Positions 1 through 8,285 of a stretch of 64,000 nucleotides of DNA are shown here, one piece after another. Under the pieces are notes generated by a model that was given only the letters and a program-made list of their open reading frames with translations, made no database searches and was not told the origin of the DNA. Positions within the stretch are counted from its first letter, which is position 1, and every line of letters begins with the position of its first letter. The position numbers and the translations under genes were made by a program. Origin of the DNA: Prevotella multiformis DSM 16608 (GTDB taxonomy: Bacteria; Bacteroidota; Bacteroidia; Bacteroidales; Bacteroidaceae); assembly GCF_000191065.1 (NCBI RefSeq), contig NZ_GL872282.1, positions 216,952-280,951 of the forward strand. Direction: 5' to 3'.

Positions 1-282
1 TCTCAAAAAACTCATGTCGTCCTTGTGAAGTTCCGGCGTGTACTTCTCCTTGATGAACCAGTCCTGCTTGTGGACGACGGAGAAGTCCGGCAGCACCTTG
101 ATCGCCTTGCACCAGCAGCCGTGTATAGCCTCGTACTCCGCACCCGTCACGGTATAAAGCTCCGGCAGTTCCACCTCGAAAGCCACCGTGATGTCGGCGT
201 CTTTGGAGATGATGCAACCTTGCTCCACCGCCAATAGCGGGAACTTGTTTTCCAGTGTTGTCATTTTGGATGTATTCCTCAT
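1..282 (-). CDS. traG: TraG conjugation ATPase, N-terminal part (cut by window edge)
   Basis: Only the first 94 codons are present; the gene continues beyond position 1. The start at 282 (MRNTSKMTTLENKFPLL) overlaps the traF stop as ATGA, the usual coupling in this operon. The visible part matches my recollection of the N-terminus of CTnDOT-family TraG, a VirB4-like ATPase that powers assembly of the mating apparatus at the inner membrane. The Walker motifs lie outside the window, so the ATPase role comes from family knowledge and gene order. An internal ATG at 264 is a possible alternative start, but the overlap favours 282. Confidence 0.85.
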   Translation of the reverse strand, partial: MRNTSKMTTLENKFPLLAVEQGCIISKDADITVAFEVELPELYTVTGAEYEAIHGCWCKAIKVLPDFSVVHKQDWFIKEKYTPELHKDDMSFLR

Positions 283-611
283 GTCGTTTCTTCCTTTCGT
301 TTCCGTTTGAATAATCGGGTGATCCGCCGCCGGTTGATAAGGTATCGGGGATGGCTCCTTGTTGCCCCTAATTTCATCAGTCCGTGTTCGCCGTACCGGG
401 CGTTCAGCGCGAAGGTCTGCCATACGAGGATGGAAGACGATGCCACGCCGAAGCCGATACATACCCACTGGTCGATGCCGACCATGTAGAGGATGACGAA
501 CAGGACGAAGAGAGCCAGCAGACCTCCGCAGAAGATGAAGAGGTACTGAGCCTTCAAACCCTTGAACTCTACCGGACGGCCGATACCCTTGTTTATCGGG
601 TATTCAGCCAT
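279..611 (-). CDS. traF: TraF, DUF4133 conjugative transposon membrane protein
   Basis: A protein of 110 residues starting MAEYPINKGIGRPVEFKGLK. The open frame extends upstream, but this methionine begins the conserved family sequence. Two hydrophobic segments lie at about residues 20-45 and 48-65, followed by a basic C-terminus rich in Arg and Lys (RRRITRLFKRKRK). This is the DUF4133/TraF family, a VirB3-like small inner-membrane component of the Bacteroidales mating channel. It lies between traE (10 bases upstream) and traG (4-base overlap), the standard CTnDOT order. Confidence 0.9.
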   Translation of the reverse strand: MAEYPINKGIGRPVEFKGLKAQYLFIFCGGLLALFVLFVILYMVGIDQWVCIGFGVASSSILVWQTFALNARYGEHGLMKLGATRSHPRYLINRRRITRLFKRKRKEETT

Positions 612-621
612 ACATTGTTTA

Positions 622-933
622 TTAAAGGAAGAATGAGCGCAGGATGGTGGCGGCGACAATCAGGAAGATGCACGCCCCGAACCACGAGGCGGCAGTCTTG
701 GATGTGTCGGGATCGCCGGACGAGAATTTCCCATACACTTTCACGCCCCCGATAAGCCCGACTACCGCGCCGATGGCGTAGATGAGTTTCGTGCCGGGGT
801 CGAAGTACGAACTCACCATAGAGGTGGCTTCGTTGATGCCCGCGATGCCGTTTCCCTGCGCGAAGGCGGAGGCGGTTGCGGCAACCAGAAGTGCCGCAGA
901 GAGGATAAGTTTCTGTCTGTTGTTCTTGTTCAT
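622..933 (-). CDS. traE: TraE, DUF4134 conjugative transposon protein
   Basis: A protein of 103 residues starting MNKNNRQKLILSAALLVAA. An N-terminal signal-like segment with an Ala-Gln cleavage site (ASAFAQ, about residue 26) is followed by two membrane segments (YAIGAVVGLIGGVKVYG and WFGACIFLIVAATIL). This is the DUF4134/TraE family, resembling VirB2-type pilin-like subunits in size and topology, although the pilin role is inference. It follows an unusually long 202-base spacer after traD. That spacer carries a copy of the recurring leader motif (1006-1019), so traE may be a separate control point in the operon. Confidence 0.88.
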   Translation of the reverse strand: MNKNNRQKLILSAALLVAATASAFAQGNGIAGINEATSMVSSYFDPGTKLIYAIGAVVGLIGGVKVYGKFSSGDPDTSKTAASWFGACIFLIVAATILRSFFL

Positions 934-1005
934 AAACTGTTCTTGTTTTGTGCCGTCCAAAGGGTGGATGGTCCTTTGTCGGGCGGTTGATACTCGATTA
1001 CTTTA

Positions 1006-1019
1006 CTTTGGTTTAGTGG
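1006..1019 (-). promoter_or_regulatory. Leader motif copy in the traD-traE spacer
   Basis: On the transcribed strand it reads CCACTAAACCAAAG, which is the motif CCACTAAATCCAAAG with one T missing. It lies about 73 bases upstream of the traE start. Related copies precede mobA, topB, the DUF1896 gene and a helix-turn-helix gene. It can pair, with one bulge, with the sRNA encoded at 25420-25513. Confidence 0.5.
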
Positions 1020-1135
1020 GTTGCCCGTTTGTTTCTACGGACTTGGGTGTGTCCGTTGCGAATTGGCTGTACCTTGTACCGCCGTGCGCGTGGGTGATGC
1101 CGTCTTACGTTTTCATTCTCATTCTTTTTTAGTCG

Positions 1136-1870
1136 TTATACATAGTTGCGGATGTCGAAGTTCTCAATACTGTCCGGGACGACAAAATCCTTTTTCGGTT
1201 TATTCTTCTTCAGCCGGATTTCGATAAGTCCCTTGATGCGGATGCTCATTTCAGACGAGCCGGTCATCAGCTTCTCGTACAGCTCCGTCCCTTCCATGTC
1301 GGTGAAGACCTTTGCCGCCCGCTCCCGTTCCGTCGTTGTCGCTTCCGGGTTCTTGGCGGTTCTGACCGCATCGTCTATCTCGTCGAAACTGCTTCCCGAT
1401 GCCCTCGGCGCGTCGGGCGTTTCTTCCTCCGGCTCGTCCTCCCCGAACTCCAGTTCCGAAGGCGTGAGGCTCGTGAAGGTTTCGTCGAGTTTATCCTCCG
1501 GGACTTGTGCGGGACGGGACACGGTTTCCGTGTTTCCGTCGTCAAAAGTAGTCTCTTCCTCCGTCAGCTCAATGCCTTTTTCCGAAGTGGCGGCTTCTTG
1601 CGTCGGTATGGCAGCGGTTGTCCGGGGCGATGCCATCCTGAAACGGCTCTTGCCGATGATGTCCGGGGTGTCTGCGGGCGGTGTGTCCCTTACCGTTTCG
1701 GGCTTTGCCGCCGTGCCGCCCAACGACCGCCACACTCCGGCTATGCTTCTTAGGAAGCGGACAAGTCTGGTTTCCATGATCCTGTCATAAAGGAGCAGGA
1801 ACAGGAACCACAGGTTGCAGCCGACCGATACGGTCAGCAGAATATCAGTCATGCTTATTGTTTCACTCAT
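1136..1870 (-). CDS. traD: TraD, conjugative transposon membrane-anchored protein
   Basis: A protein of 244 residues starting MSETISMTDILLTVSVG. One membrane segment lies at about residues 9-28. It is followed by a long acidic, Ser/Thr/Pro-rich linker with repeated EE and DE clusters, then a more ordered C-terminal part (EIDDAVRTAKNPEA and onward). It matches TraD of the CTnDOT tra operon, named from position between traC and traE and from composition. Its molecular role is not known to me. The upstream frame to 1945 was not used because it overlaps traC and lacks family-like sequence. Confidence 0.78.
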   Translation of the reverse strand: MSETISMTDILLTVSVGCNLWFLFLLLYDRIMETRLVRFLRSIAGVWRSLGGTAAKPETVRDTPPADTPDIIGKSRFRMASPRTTAAIPTQEAATSEKGIELTEEETTFDDGNTETVSRPAQVPEDKLDETFTSLTPSELEFGEDEPEEETPDAPRASGSSFDEIDDAVRTAKNPEATTTERERAAKVFTDMEGTELYEKLMTGSSEMSIRIKGLIEIRLKKNKPKKDFVVPDSIENFDIRNYV

Positions 1871-1890
1871 GCACGTTCTCTTTTTGAGGG

Positions 1891-2238
1891 TTAAAATACT
1901 GCGTCGTAATTCTGGGCGTAAAGGCTCTTTATCGCCTCCTCGCACTGGTTGAAGTGGTGCGTAAGCACATGGTCGATGTAGGCGGACAGCGACAATTTGT
2001 CATGCCCGATCACACGGGTGATGCGCATGATGCGGTCGTGGTACTCCGGACGCACATACGCCATCTTTCCCTCGCGTGCCTTCACTTCGGCTTCACGGAT
2101 GAACAGCCGTTCATAGTCCTTTTCACCGCATTTGCCGCCTAACGGCACGGGGGATAGGATTTCCACACTCGCCTGCACTTGGGCAAGCATACCGCCGCCG
2201 TCATGCTGCGGACTTCTGTTTTTCTGGTTCTTTTCCAT
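1891..2238 (-). CDS. traC: TraC, DUF3408 protein
   Basis: A protein of 115 residues starting MEKNQKNRSPQHDGG. The C-terminal half (about residues 45-115) is a DUF3408 domain: a short basic segment (KAREGKMAYVRPEYHDRI) followed by helices ending in CEEAIKSLYAQ. TraB upstream carries the same domain, so the pair looks like a tandem duplication. DUF3408 proteins resemble ribbon-helix-helix partners of ParA ATPases, so a DNA-binding role alongside TraA is plausible but inferred. The ATG at 2238 lies two bases after the traB stop. Confidence 0.82.
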   Translation of the reverse strand: MEKNQKNRSPQHDGGGMLAQVQASVEILSPVPLGGKCGEKDYERLFIREAEVKAREGKMAYVRPEYHDRIMRITRVIGHDKLSLSAYIDHVLTHHFNQCEEAIKSLYAQNYDAVF

Positions 2239-2240
2239 AT

Positions 2241-2681
2241 TCAAATCAAGTCTTCACGTTGTTTCTTGTACAGTTCGTTTATTTTCTCCTTGTGCTGTTC
2301 CAGATGTTGGCGCAGCACGGTGTCCACGTAGCCGCCTACCGAGATTTCACGCCCGGCGATGTCGTTCACGATTTTGAGAATCTTGCTGTGGACATCGCGG
2401 CTGATATAGACGCACTGGCGCGTCTTTATCTCGTTGCGGCGGAGGAACAGCCCGGAATAGTCGTCCTCCTGCCGTTTGCGGCGGACAGTGTCCCTCTGCG
2501 GTTTTTCCTTTGCCGTGTATTGCGCGGGCGGCGGTTCCGTTTCAGGGACGCTTTTTTCTTCGGGAGCAGGCGCGGGCGGCTCCTGCGCGTGGTACAGGGT
2601 CCCGTCCTGCCTGCGTCTGCCGATGGAGGCTATCAACAGTTCCTCGTCAATGCCTTCGGTGTTCACTTTCCTGCTGCCCAT
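2241..2681 (-). CDS. traB: TraB, DUF3408 protein
   Basis: A protein of 146 residues. The N-terminal half is a Pro/Glu-rich linker (PPAPAPEEKSVPETEPPPA). The C-terminal half is a DUF3408 domain with the basic stretch RRNEIKTRQCVYISRDVH and the motif GYVDTVLRQHLEQHKE, paralogous to TraC. It starts two bases after the traA stop, indicating co-transcription and probable coupling. By analogy with ParA-adjacent small DNA-binding proteins it may act with TraA on element DNA; this is inference. Confidence 0.82.
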   Translation of the reverse strand: MGSRKVNTEGIDEELLIASIGRRRQDGTLYHAQEPPAPAPEEKSVPETEPPPAQYTAKEKPQRDTVRRKRQEDDYSGLFLRRNEIKTRQCVYISRDVHSKILKIVNDIAGREISVGGYVDTVLRQHLEQHKEKINELYKKQREDLI

Positions 2682-2683
2682 GA

Positions 2684-3445
2684 TTATTGAGGTCTGATGA
2701 TACGGCTTATCTCTTCCGAGAACTCACGGATGCCGCTCCCTTTCAGCAGGGACGCATCCATCGGGAAGATGGTCGAGCGGAACACGCTCTTGCGCTCTTC
2801 CGAGAGGTCGCGCCGGAACTTCTTGCTGTCGGGCAGGCGGGTGGACAGCACCGGCAGCCCCATCTCGGCGATCACATCCTCATACAGGTCGTAAAGCCCG
2901 TTCTTCTCCCTGCCGTCCACCATCGTCCAGAACAGGTACAGCCCTTTTGTTTTCGCCTGTCCCGTCGTCATGAGGTTGTCACGGAACATCACAGCGAATT
3001 GCAGGGTGCTTTCCACGACAAAACGGTCGGCACTCATGGGCGCGAAGATGTAGTCCATCTGCGAGAGGGTCTTGACCACGCCGTTGCTTTTCAGGGTTCC
3101 CGGCATGTCGAAAAACACGATGTCGGGTTTCACCTCTTCTTCGGCAAGCATCCTTTCGGCATCATCGAGGGCGTTAAGGGCGTCGCTTGCGATGACCGGG
3201 TAGGCGTTCTTCCTTATCTTGCGGAAGTGGTCACACGCGAGTGCCTTGAAATAGAGGCTCCCGCCGATAAGTCCCGTTTCACGTTCACGCAACCCGTGTA
3301 TGCTGTGCTGCGGGGTGTCGCAGTCTATGACTGCGACATTGTGTCCTTTCACGTTGTGGAGGTAGTTGGCGGCAAGTGCCGTGACGGTGGATTTGCCGAT
3401 ACCCCCTTTCTGTGTTGCGAATGCAACGAATGTTTCATTACTCAT
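2684..3445 (-). CDS. traA: TraA, ParA-family ATPase of the transfer operon
   Basis: A protein of 253 residues starting MSNETFVAFATQKGGIGKST. It has the deviant Walker A motif of ParA/MinD ATPases (KGGIGKST, about residues 13-20), then DCDTPQ (A' region) and VFFDMPG (Walker B). It is the first gene of the tra operon in CTnDOT-type elements. The open frame continues 108 codons further upstream (to 3769) with an in-frame ATG at 3733. I chose 3445 because the family sequence starts there and the upstream part contains short palindromes that look regulatory. The true start should be tested. Confidence 0.87.
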   Translation of the reverse strand: MSNETFVAFATQKGGIGKSTVTALAANYLHNVKGHNVAVIDCDTPQHSIHGLRERETGLIGGSLYFKALACDHFRKIRKNAYPVIASDALNALDDAERMLAEEEVKPDIVFFDMPGTLKSNGVVKTLSQMDYIFAPMSADRFVVESTLQFAVMFRDNLMTTGQAKTKGLYLFWTMVDGREKNGLYDLYEDVIAEMGLPVLSTRLPDSKKFRRDLSEERKSVFRSTIFPMDASLLKGSGIREFSEEISRIIRPQ

Positions 3446-3785
3446 GGTTCTGTTGGTTTTAATGGTTGATGAATTGTTTTCCTGCTCCGATACGGAATCG
3501 GTGACATGTATATCCGCGTCCGCGAATCTCTGACTGTCCGGTTCGTCACGTATCCGCTTCAACGGTGGGGCAGGGATTCGGATAACTGATGAATGACGAC
3601 ATTGCGTCATGAAGTCATTGAATCCGTGAATCACCGCGTCATTGTAAAACCGGGTATCCGAAGGTTCGGGTATCCGGTCAGGCAAATAGCCGCCGAAGCG
3701 GTTTGCCGGGTATTTGAAAGCCTCATTTTTCATATCTTCAAATCGTTCGTTTCTTGAATCATGCTGCAAATAAACAAGGATATTT
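3446..3785 (-). promoter_or_regulatory. Leader region upstream of traA with inverted repeats
   Basis: This 340-base stretch lies between the chosen traA start and the mob-side gap. It has short repeats around the core TGACG...CGTCA (about 3592-3615, then GTCATTG again at 3613-3619 and 3639-3645). It stays open in the traA frame but has no recognised domain. The tra operon promoter should lie here or just upstream; I could not place a full Bacteroidetes -33/-7 pair. Confidence 0.35.
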
Positions 3786-3971
3786 TTGAACCTGTATCAC
3801 TTCCCCGACAAGTGGCGGCATGTTGCGCCGGTTGGCACTGATTGTCCGGGTCAAGCCTCTGTCCGATACCGCTTTAAGGGCGTAACTTTGCACCCGAACG
3901 GCAGGGTTCGCCGCAGGTGGCGCAGCCCGGAGTTTGAAAGGCATTCCCCCAATCCGGCCCCGACGGATTTT

Positions 3972-4026
3972 TATGTTCGCCTGAACATAGCAAGATGTCT
4001 TTTCAGCCGCTCAAAACGTTTTGAGC
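3972..4026. other. Palindrome cluster, candidate oriT/operator region upstream of mobA
   Basis: Two inverted repeats lie in the gap between traA and mobA. TATGTTC and GAACATA (3972-3978 and 3983-3989) are separated by 4 bases. GCTCAAAACGTTTTGAGC is a perfect 18-base palindrome at 4009-4026. The stretch from 3786 to 4155 has no convincing gene. Because the relaxosome and relaxase genes start just downstream and oriT sits beside mob genes in CTnDOT, this is the best oriT candidate in the window. The nick site is not visible by eye. Confidence 0.45.
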
Positions 4027-4135
4027 AGCCACGAAAAGCACTTGCCCTTGCAGGGGGCGGGCTTCCTCTCCGAAGTCGGGAAGCTTTTCAAACCTGCGGT
4101 GTCTGTGACCCCAAGCGGCGGCTTATGCCGTCCAT

Positions 4136-4150
4136 CCGCTAAATCCAAAG
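4136..4150 (+). promoter_or_regulatory. Leader motif copy just upstream of mobA
   Basis: CCGCTAAATCCAAAG ends five bases before the mobA ATG (4156). It differs from the complement of the sRNA segment (25455-25469) at one base, and that base can form a G-U pair. All 15 positions could therefore pair, over the ribosome-loading region of mobA. Confidence 0.55.
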
Positions 4151-4155
4151 TTTAT

Positions 4156-4581
4156 ATGAAAGAGAAAAGAAACAAGACCGGGAGAAATCCCAAACTTGAT
4201 CCGGCGGTATTCCGCTACACCGTCCGTTTCAACGAGGAGGAACACAACCGTTTCCTCGCCATGTTCGAGAAGTCGGGCGTTTACGCCAAGTCGGTTTTCA
4301 TCAAGGCGCACTTCTTCGGGCAGCCGTTCAGGGTGCTGAAAGTGGACAGGACGCTGGTGGATTACTACACCAGACTGTCCGATTTCCATGCGCAGTTCCG
4401 CGCGGTAGGCACGAACTACAACCAAGTCGTGAAGGAACTCAGGCTGCATTTTTCCGAGAAAAAGGCAATGGCGTTGCTCTACAAGCTGGAGCAACAGACC
4501 GTCGAACTCGTGAAACTGAGCCGTCAGATTGTGGAACTTTCAAGGGAAATGGAGGCGAAATGGTCGCAAAAATCAGTGTAG
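4156..4581 (+). CDS. mobA: MobA, relaxosome accessory protein
   Basis: A protein of 141 residues starting MKEKRNKTGRNPKLDP. It has a ribbon-helix-helix-like N-terminal half (FRYTVRFNEEEHNRFLAMFE, then SGVYAKSVFIKAHFFG) and a helical C-terminal part (NYNQVVKELRLHF and a coiled-coil tail). This pattern fits MobC/MobA-type accessory proteins that bind oriT and load the relaxase. The frame is open back to 4021, but that part lacks family sequence. It overlaps mobB by 22 bases, implying coupled translation. Confidence 0.85.
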   Translation: MKEKRNKTGRNPKLDPAVFRYTVRFNEEEHNRFLAMFEKSGVYAKSVFIKAHFFGQPFRVLKVDRTLVDYYTRLSDFHAQFRAVGTNYNQVVKELRLHFSEKKAMALLYKLEQQTVELVKLSRQIVELSREMEAKWSQKSV

Positions 4582-5810
4582 GAAAGTCGCTGTACGGCGC
4601 ACTTGCCTACAACGGGGAAAAGATCAACGAGGCGAAAGGGCGTCTGCTCACCACCAACCGCATCTACAATGACGGCACGGGGACGGTGGACATACGCAAG
4701 GCGATGGAGGGTTTTCTCGCCTGTATGCCGGAGCATACGAGGGTGGAGAAACCGGTACTCCATATCTCGCTCAACCCGCATCCCGACGATGTGCTGACCG
4801 ATACGGAATTGCAGGACATCGCACGCGAGTATCTGGAAAAACTCGGCTACGGGGACCAGCCGTATCTTATTGTAAAGCACGAGGACATAGACCGCCACCA
4901 CCTGCACATCGTGACAATCAATGTGGACGAGAAAGGCAGGCGGCTCAATCAGGATTTCCTTTTCCGCCGCAGCGACCGCATCCGGCGGGAACTGGAACAA
5001 AAGTACGGGCTGCACCCGGCGGAACGTAAGAATCAACGGATAGAGAACCCTCTGCGAAAGGTGGACGCTTCGGCGGGCGACGTGAAAAGGCAGGTCGGGA
5101 ATACCGTCAAGGCTCTGAGTGGACAGTACCGTTTCCAGACGATGGGCGAATATCGCGCCCTCCTTTCCTTATATAATATGACGGTGGAGGAAGCGCGGGG
5201 AAACGTGTGCGGGCGTGAGTATCACGGGCTGGTCTATTCCGTCACCGATGATGCCGGGAACAAGACGGGCAACCCGTTCAAGTCCTCGCTTTTCGGGAAG
5301 TCCGCAGGCTATGAAGCCGTGCAGAAGAAGTTTGCCCGTTCCAAGCAGGAGATTAAGGACCGGAAACTCGCCGACATGACAAAACGCACCGTCCTTTCCG
5401 TGCTTGAAGGCACGTATGACAAGGAGAAGTTCGTTTCGCGGCTCAGGGAGAAGGGTATCGACACCGTGCTGCGCTACACGGAGGAAGGGCGCATCTACGG
5501 AGCCACGTTTATCGACCATCGCACGGGCTGCGTGCTGAACGGCTCGCGCATGGGCAAGGAACTTTCCGCCAACGCTTTGCAGGAACACTTCACGCTGCCT
5601 TATGCCGGACAGCCACCGATTCCGCTTTCCGTTCCGGTGGAAACAGTAGAGGATATGCGCGAACAGACAGCATCCGACCACGAGAACACGGCGGGAGGTA
5701 TCGGTCTGCTCACTCCCGAAGGTCCGGCTGTGGATGCCGAGGAGGAAGCCTTTATCCGGGCGATGCAGCGCAAGAAGAAAAAGAAAAGGCGCAAGGGTTT
5801 GGGAATGTAA
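4560..5810 (+). CDS. mobB: MobB relaxase, MOBP-type
   Basis: A protein of 416 residues that nicks one strand at oriT and pilots it to the recipient. The relaxase domain spans about residues 1-170. The histidine triad region is HEDIDRHHLHIV (residues 107-118), the metal-binding motif of MOBP relaxases. Early tyrosines at residues 12 and 17 (SLYGALAYNG) are candidate nucleophiles. The C-terminal half has charged segments and ends in a Lys/Arg run (KKKKKRRKG). It overlaps mobA by 22 bases and precedes mobC. Confidence 0.9.
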   Translation: MVAKISVGKSLYGALAYNGEKINEAKGRLLTTNRIYNDGTGTVDIRKAMEGFLACMPEHTRVEKPVLHISLNPHPDDVLTDTELQDIAREYLEKLGYGDQPYLIVKHEDIDRHHLHIVTINVDEKGRRLNQDFLFRRSDRIRRELEQKYGLHPAERKNQRIENPLRKVDASAGDVKRQVGNTVKALSGQYRFQTMGEYRALLSLYNMTVEEARGNVCGREYHGLVYSVTDDAGNKTGNPFKSSLFGKSAGYEAVQKKFARSKQEIKDRKLADMTKRTVLSVLEGTYDKEKFVSRLREKGIDTVLRYTEEGRIYGATFIDHRTGCVLNGSRMGKELSANALQEHFTLPYAGQPPIPLSVPVETVEDMREQTASDHENTAGGIGLLTPEGPAVDAEEEAFIRAMQRKKKKKRRKGLGM

Positions 5811-5841
5811 TCGAGGTATCAACATCAAAATTTTTCAATCT

Positions 5842-7851
5842 ATGTCACAACAAGAAGACGATTTGAGGGCATTGGCGAAAATCATGGATTTTCTGCGTGC
5901 CGTGAGTATTATTTTAGTGGTCATGAACGTGTACTGGTTCTGCTATGAAGCCATACGGCTCTGGAGCGTGGACATCGGCGTGGTGGACAGAATCCTGATG
6001 AATTTCAACCGCACGGCGGGGCTGTTCCGTTCCATCCTCTACACGAAACTGTTTGCCGTCCTCCTCCTTGCCCTGTCCTGTCTGGGAACGAAGGGCGTCA
6101 AGGGAGAGAAAATTACTTGGGGACGGATCTGGACGGCTCTTGCCGCAGGGTTCGTACTGTTCTTCCTCAACTGGTGGATACTGGCGTTGCCGCTACCGGT
6201 TGAAGCGGTGACGGGGCTTTACGTGCTGACCGTAGGCACGGGCTATGTATGCCTGCTGATGGGCGGTCTGTGGATGAGCCGCCTGTTGAAACACAACCTC
6301 ATGGATGACGTGTTCAACAACGAGAACGAGAGCTTCATGCAGGAAACACGGCTCATCGAAAGCGAGTATTCGGTCAATCTGCCCACCCGCTTTTATTACA
6401 GGAAACGTTGGAACAACGGCTGGATTAACGTAGTGAATCCCTTCAGGGCTTCCATCGTATTGGGTACGCCGGGCAGCGGAAAGTCATACGCGGTGGTAAA
6501 CAATTTTATCAAGCAGCAGATTGAGAAGGGCTTCTCGATGTATGTTTACGACTTCAAATTCAGCGACTTGTCCACGATAGCCTATAATCATCTGCTCAAC
6601 CACCCGGAGGGATACAAGGTGAAGCCGAAGTTCTACGTGATAAACTTCGATGACCCGCGACGCTCGCACCGTTGCAATCCCATTCACCCGGACTTCATGG
6701 AGGATATTACGGACGCTTACGAAAGCGCGTACACCATCATGCTCAACTTAAACAAGAGTTGGGTGCAGAAGCAGGGCGACTTCTTTGTGGAATCGCCCAT
6801 CATCCTCTTCGCGGCTATCATCTGGTATCTTAAAATTTTCCAAAATGGCAAGTATTGCACGTTCCCCCATGCCATCGAGTTCCTGAACCGCCGTTACGAG
6901 GATATCTTCCCGATACTGACATCTTACCCGGAATTGGAGAACTATCTCTCACCGTTCATGGACGCGTGGCTCGGAGGGGCTGCCGAGCAGTTGATGGGGC
7001 AGATTGCATCGGCGAAAATCCCGCTGTCACGCATGATTTCCCCGCAGCTCTATTGGGTGATGTCGGACAGTGAGTTCACGCTGGACATCAACAATCCCAA
7101 AGAGCCGAAAATACTCTGCGTGGGCAACAATCCGGACCGTCAGAACATTTACGGGGCGGCTCTCGGTCTGTATAATTCCCGTATCGTGAAGCTCATCAAC
7201 AAGAAAGGGATGTTGAAGTCGTCAGTTATCATCGACGAGCTTCCGACGATATATTTCAAGGGGCTGGACAACCTTATCGCCACCGCACGAAGCAACAAGG
7301 TTGCCGTATGTCTGGGATTTCAGGATTTCAGCCAGTTGGTGCGTGACTACGGGGACAAGGAGGCGAAAGTGGTGATGAACACCGTCGGCAATATTTTCTC
7401 CGGTCAGGTGGTGGGCGAAACCGCCAAGACGCTCTCGGAACGGTTCGGAAAGGTGTTGCAGAAACGGCAGTCCATTTCCATCAACAGGCAGGATGTTTCC
7501 ACCTCCATCAACACGCAGATGGACGCGCTTATCCCGCCGAGCAAGATTTCCGGCTTGACGCAGGGAATGTTTGTCGGTTCGGTGTCCGACAACTTCAACG
7601 AACGTATAGAACAGAAGATTTTCCACTGTGAGATTGTCGTGGATGCCGAGAAGGTCAAGCGCGAGGAGAAAGCCTACAAGCCGATACCCGTAATTACTGA
7701 CTTCACGGACGAGGATGGCAAAGACTGCATGAAGGAAACAGTGCAGGCGAATTACAGGCGTATCAAGGAGGAGGTGAAACAGATTGTCGCCGACGAGCTG
7801 GAACGCATCGCGGGTGACGAAAATCTGAAACATCTGTTGCAGCAGAAATAG
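5842..7851 (+). CDS. mobC: MobC, type IV coupling protein (VirD4/TraG-like ATPase)
   Basis: A protein of 669 residues starting MSQQEDDLRALAKIMDF. Membrane segments occupy roughly the first 150 residues. Walker A is GTPGSGKS at about residues 209-216; a Walker B-like SSVIIDELPT lies near residue 463. It belongs to the TraM/VirD4-type coupling proteins that link the MobA/MobB relaxosome to the mating channel. The start was chosen at 5842, 31 bases after mobB, because the upstream frame only duplicates mobB codons in another phase. A terminator follows at 7871-7904. Confidence 0.9.
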   Translation: MSQQEDDLRALAKIMDFLRAVSIILVVMNVYWFCYEAIRLWSVDIGVVDRILMNFNRTAGLFRSILYTKLFAVLLLALSCLGTKGVKGEKITWGRIWTALAAGFVLFFLNWWILALPLPVEAVTGLYVLTVGTGYVCLLMGGLWMSRLLKHNLMDDVFNNENESFMQETRLIESEYSVNLPTRFYYRKRWNNGWINVVNPFRASIVLGTPGSGKSYAVVNNFIKQQIEKGFSMYVYDFKFSDLSTIAYNHLLNHPEGYKVKPKFYVINFDDPRRSHRCNPIHPDFMEDITDAYESAYTIMLNLNKSWVQKQGDFFVESPIILFAAIIWYLKIFQNGKYCTFPHAIEFLNRRYEDIFPILTSYPELENYLSPFMDAWLGGAAEQLMGQIASAKIPLSRMISPQLYWVMSDSEFTLDINNPKEPKILCVGNNPDRQNIYGAALGLYNSRIVKLINKKGMLKSSVIIDELPTIYFKGLDNLIATARSNKVAVCLGFQDFSQLVRDYGDKEAKVVMNTVGNIFSGQVVGETAKTLSERFGKVLQKRQSISINRQDVSTSINTQMDALIPPSKISGLTQGMFVGSVSDNFNERIEQKIFHCEIVVDAEKVKREEKAYKPIPVITDFTDEDGKDCMKETVQANYRRIKEEVKQIVADELERIAGDENLKHLLQQK

Positions 7852-7870
7852 TATATCCGTTTATATATGG

Positions 7871-7904
7871 AAAATCCGTAGCCGACGACCGGTTACGGAT
7901 TTTT
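7871..7904. terminator. Hairpin terminator between mobC and the convergent cargo gene
   Basis: AAAATCCGTA (7871-7880) pairs perfectly with TACGGATTTT (7894-7903), followed on the + strand by a T-rich tract (TTTTATTTTC). It ends the mob transcript. Its right arm overlaps the stop codon of the convergent gene at 7893. Confidence 0.75.
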
Positions 7905-8285
7905 ATTTTCAGATTGGAGATGCTTGTTGATGGTGGTAATGACAAGCATGAGCAGATAGTTTTTCAGTTCTGTATCATCTTTTAGTAGTATGCTGTATTC
8001 TTCGGCGAAGATTCTCAACAGTCGGATTCTGAGTTTCGACATTTCCTCACCGAAAGGTATCTGCCGGTTTTCTTTCCAATACTCTATTGTTATAGAAGAC
8101 GCCAACCATTTGAACTCCGCTTTCATTTCCTTGCGGAGTTTCTTGAAACGGGTTTGCTCGGTGACAGGCGGGTCATTGTATGGCATCATATCAACCGGGT
8201 CATAAATGGATATGCAACCGATGCCGTAATCCATGATTACAGGCAAGTCTGCATCTGAATCTTTCTTATGTTTCTTCTTAGCCAT
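7893..8285 (-). CDS. Hypothetical protein paired with the AlbA-type protein
   Basis: A protein of 130 residues starting MAKKKHKKDSDADLPVIMDY. I do not recognise the family. It has a Lys-rich N-terminus, an acidic/aromatic stretch (YDPVDMMPYNDPP), then predicted helices with mixed charge (RFKKLRKEMKAEFKWL; RLLRIFAEEYSILL). No membrane segment or signal peptide is visible. Its start overlaps the end of the upstream gene by 8 bases, so the two are translationally coupled. The frame runs on to 8384, but only within that gene, so the downstream start is preferred. Confidence 0.7.
   Translation of the reverse strand: MAKKKHKKDSDADLPVIMDYGIGCISIYDPVDMMPYNDPPVTEQTRFKKLRKEMKAEFKWLASSITIEYWKENRQIPFGEEMSKLRIRLLRIFAEEYSILLKDDTELKNYLLMLVITTINKHLQSENKNP

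Noticed and set aside
3786-4142. A 118-codon + strand frame upstream of mobA
   Set aside because: It spans the palindromes and the leader motif, has no domain and an atypical composition (long Arg/Pro runs); treated as part of the oriT and leader region.
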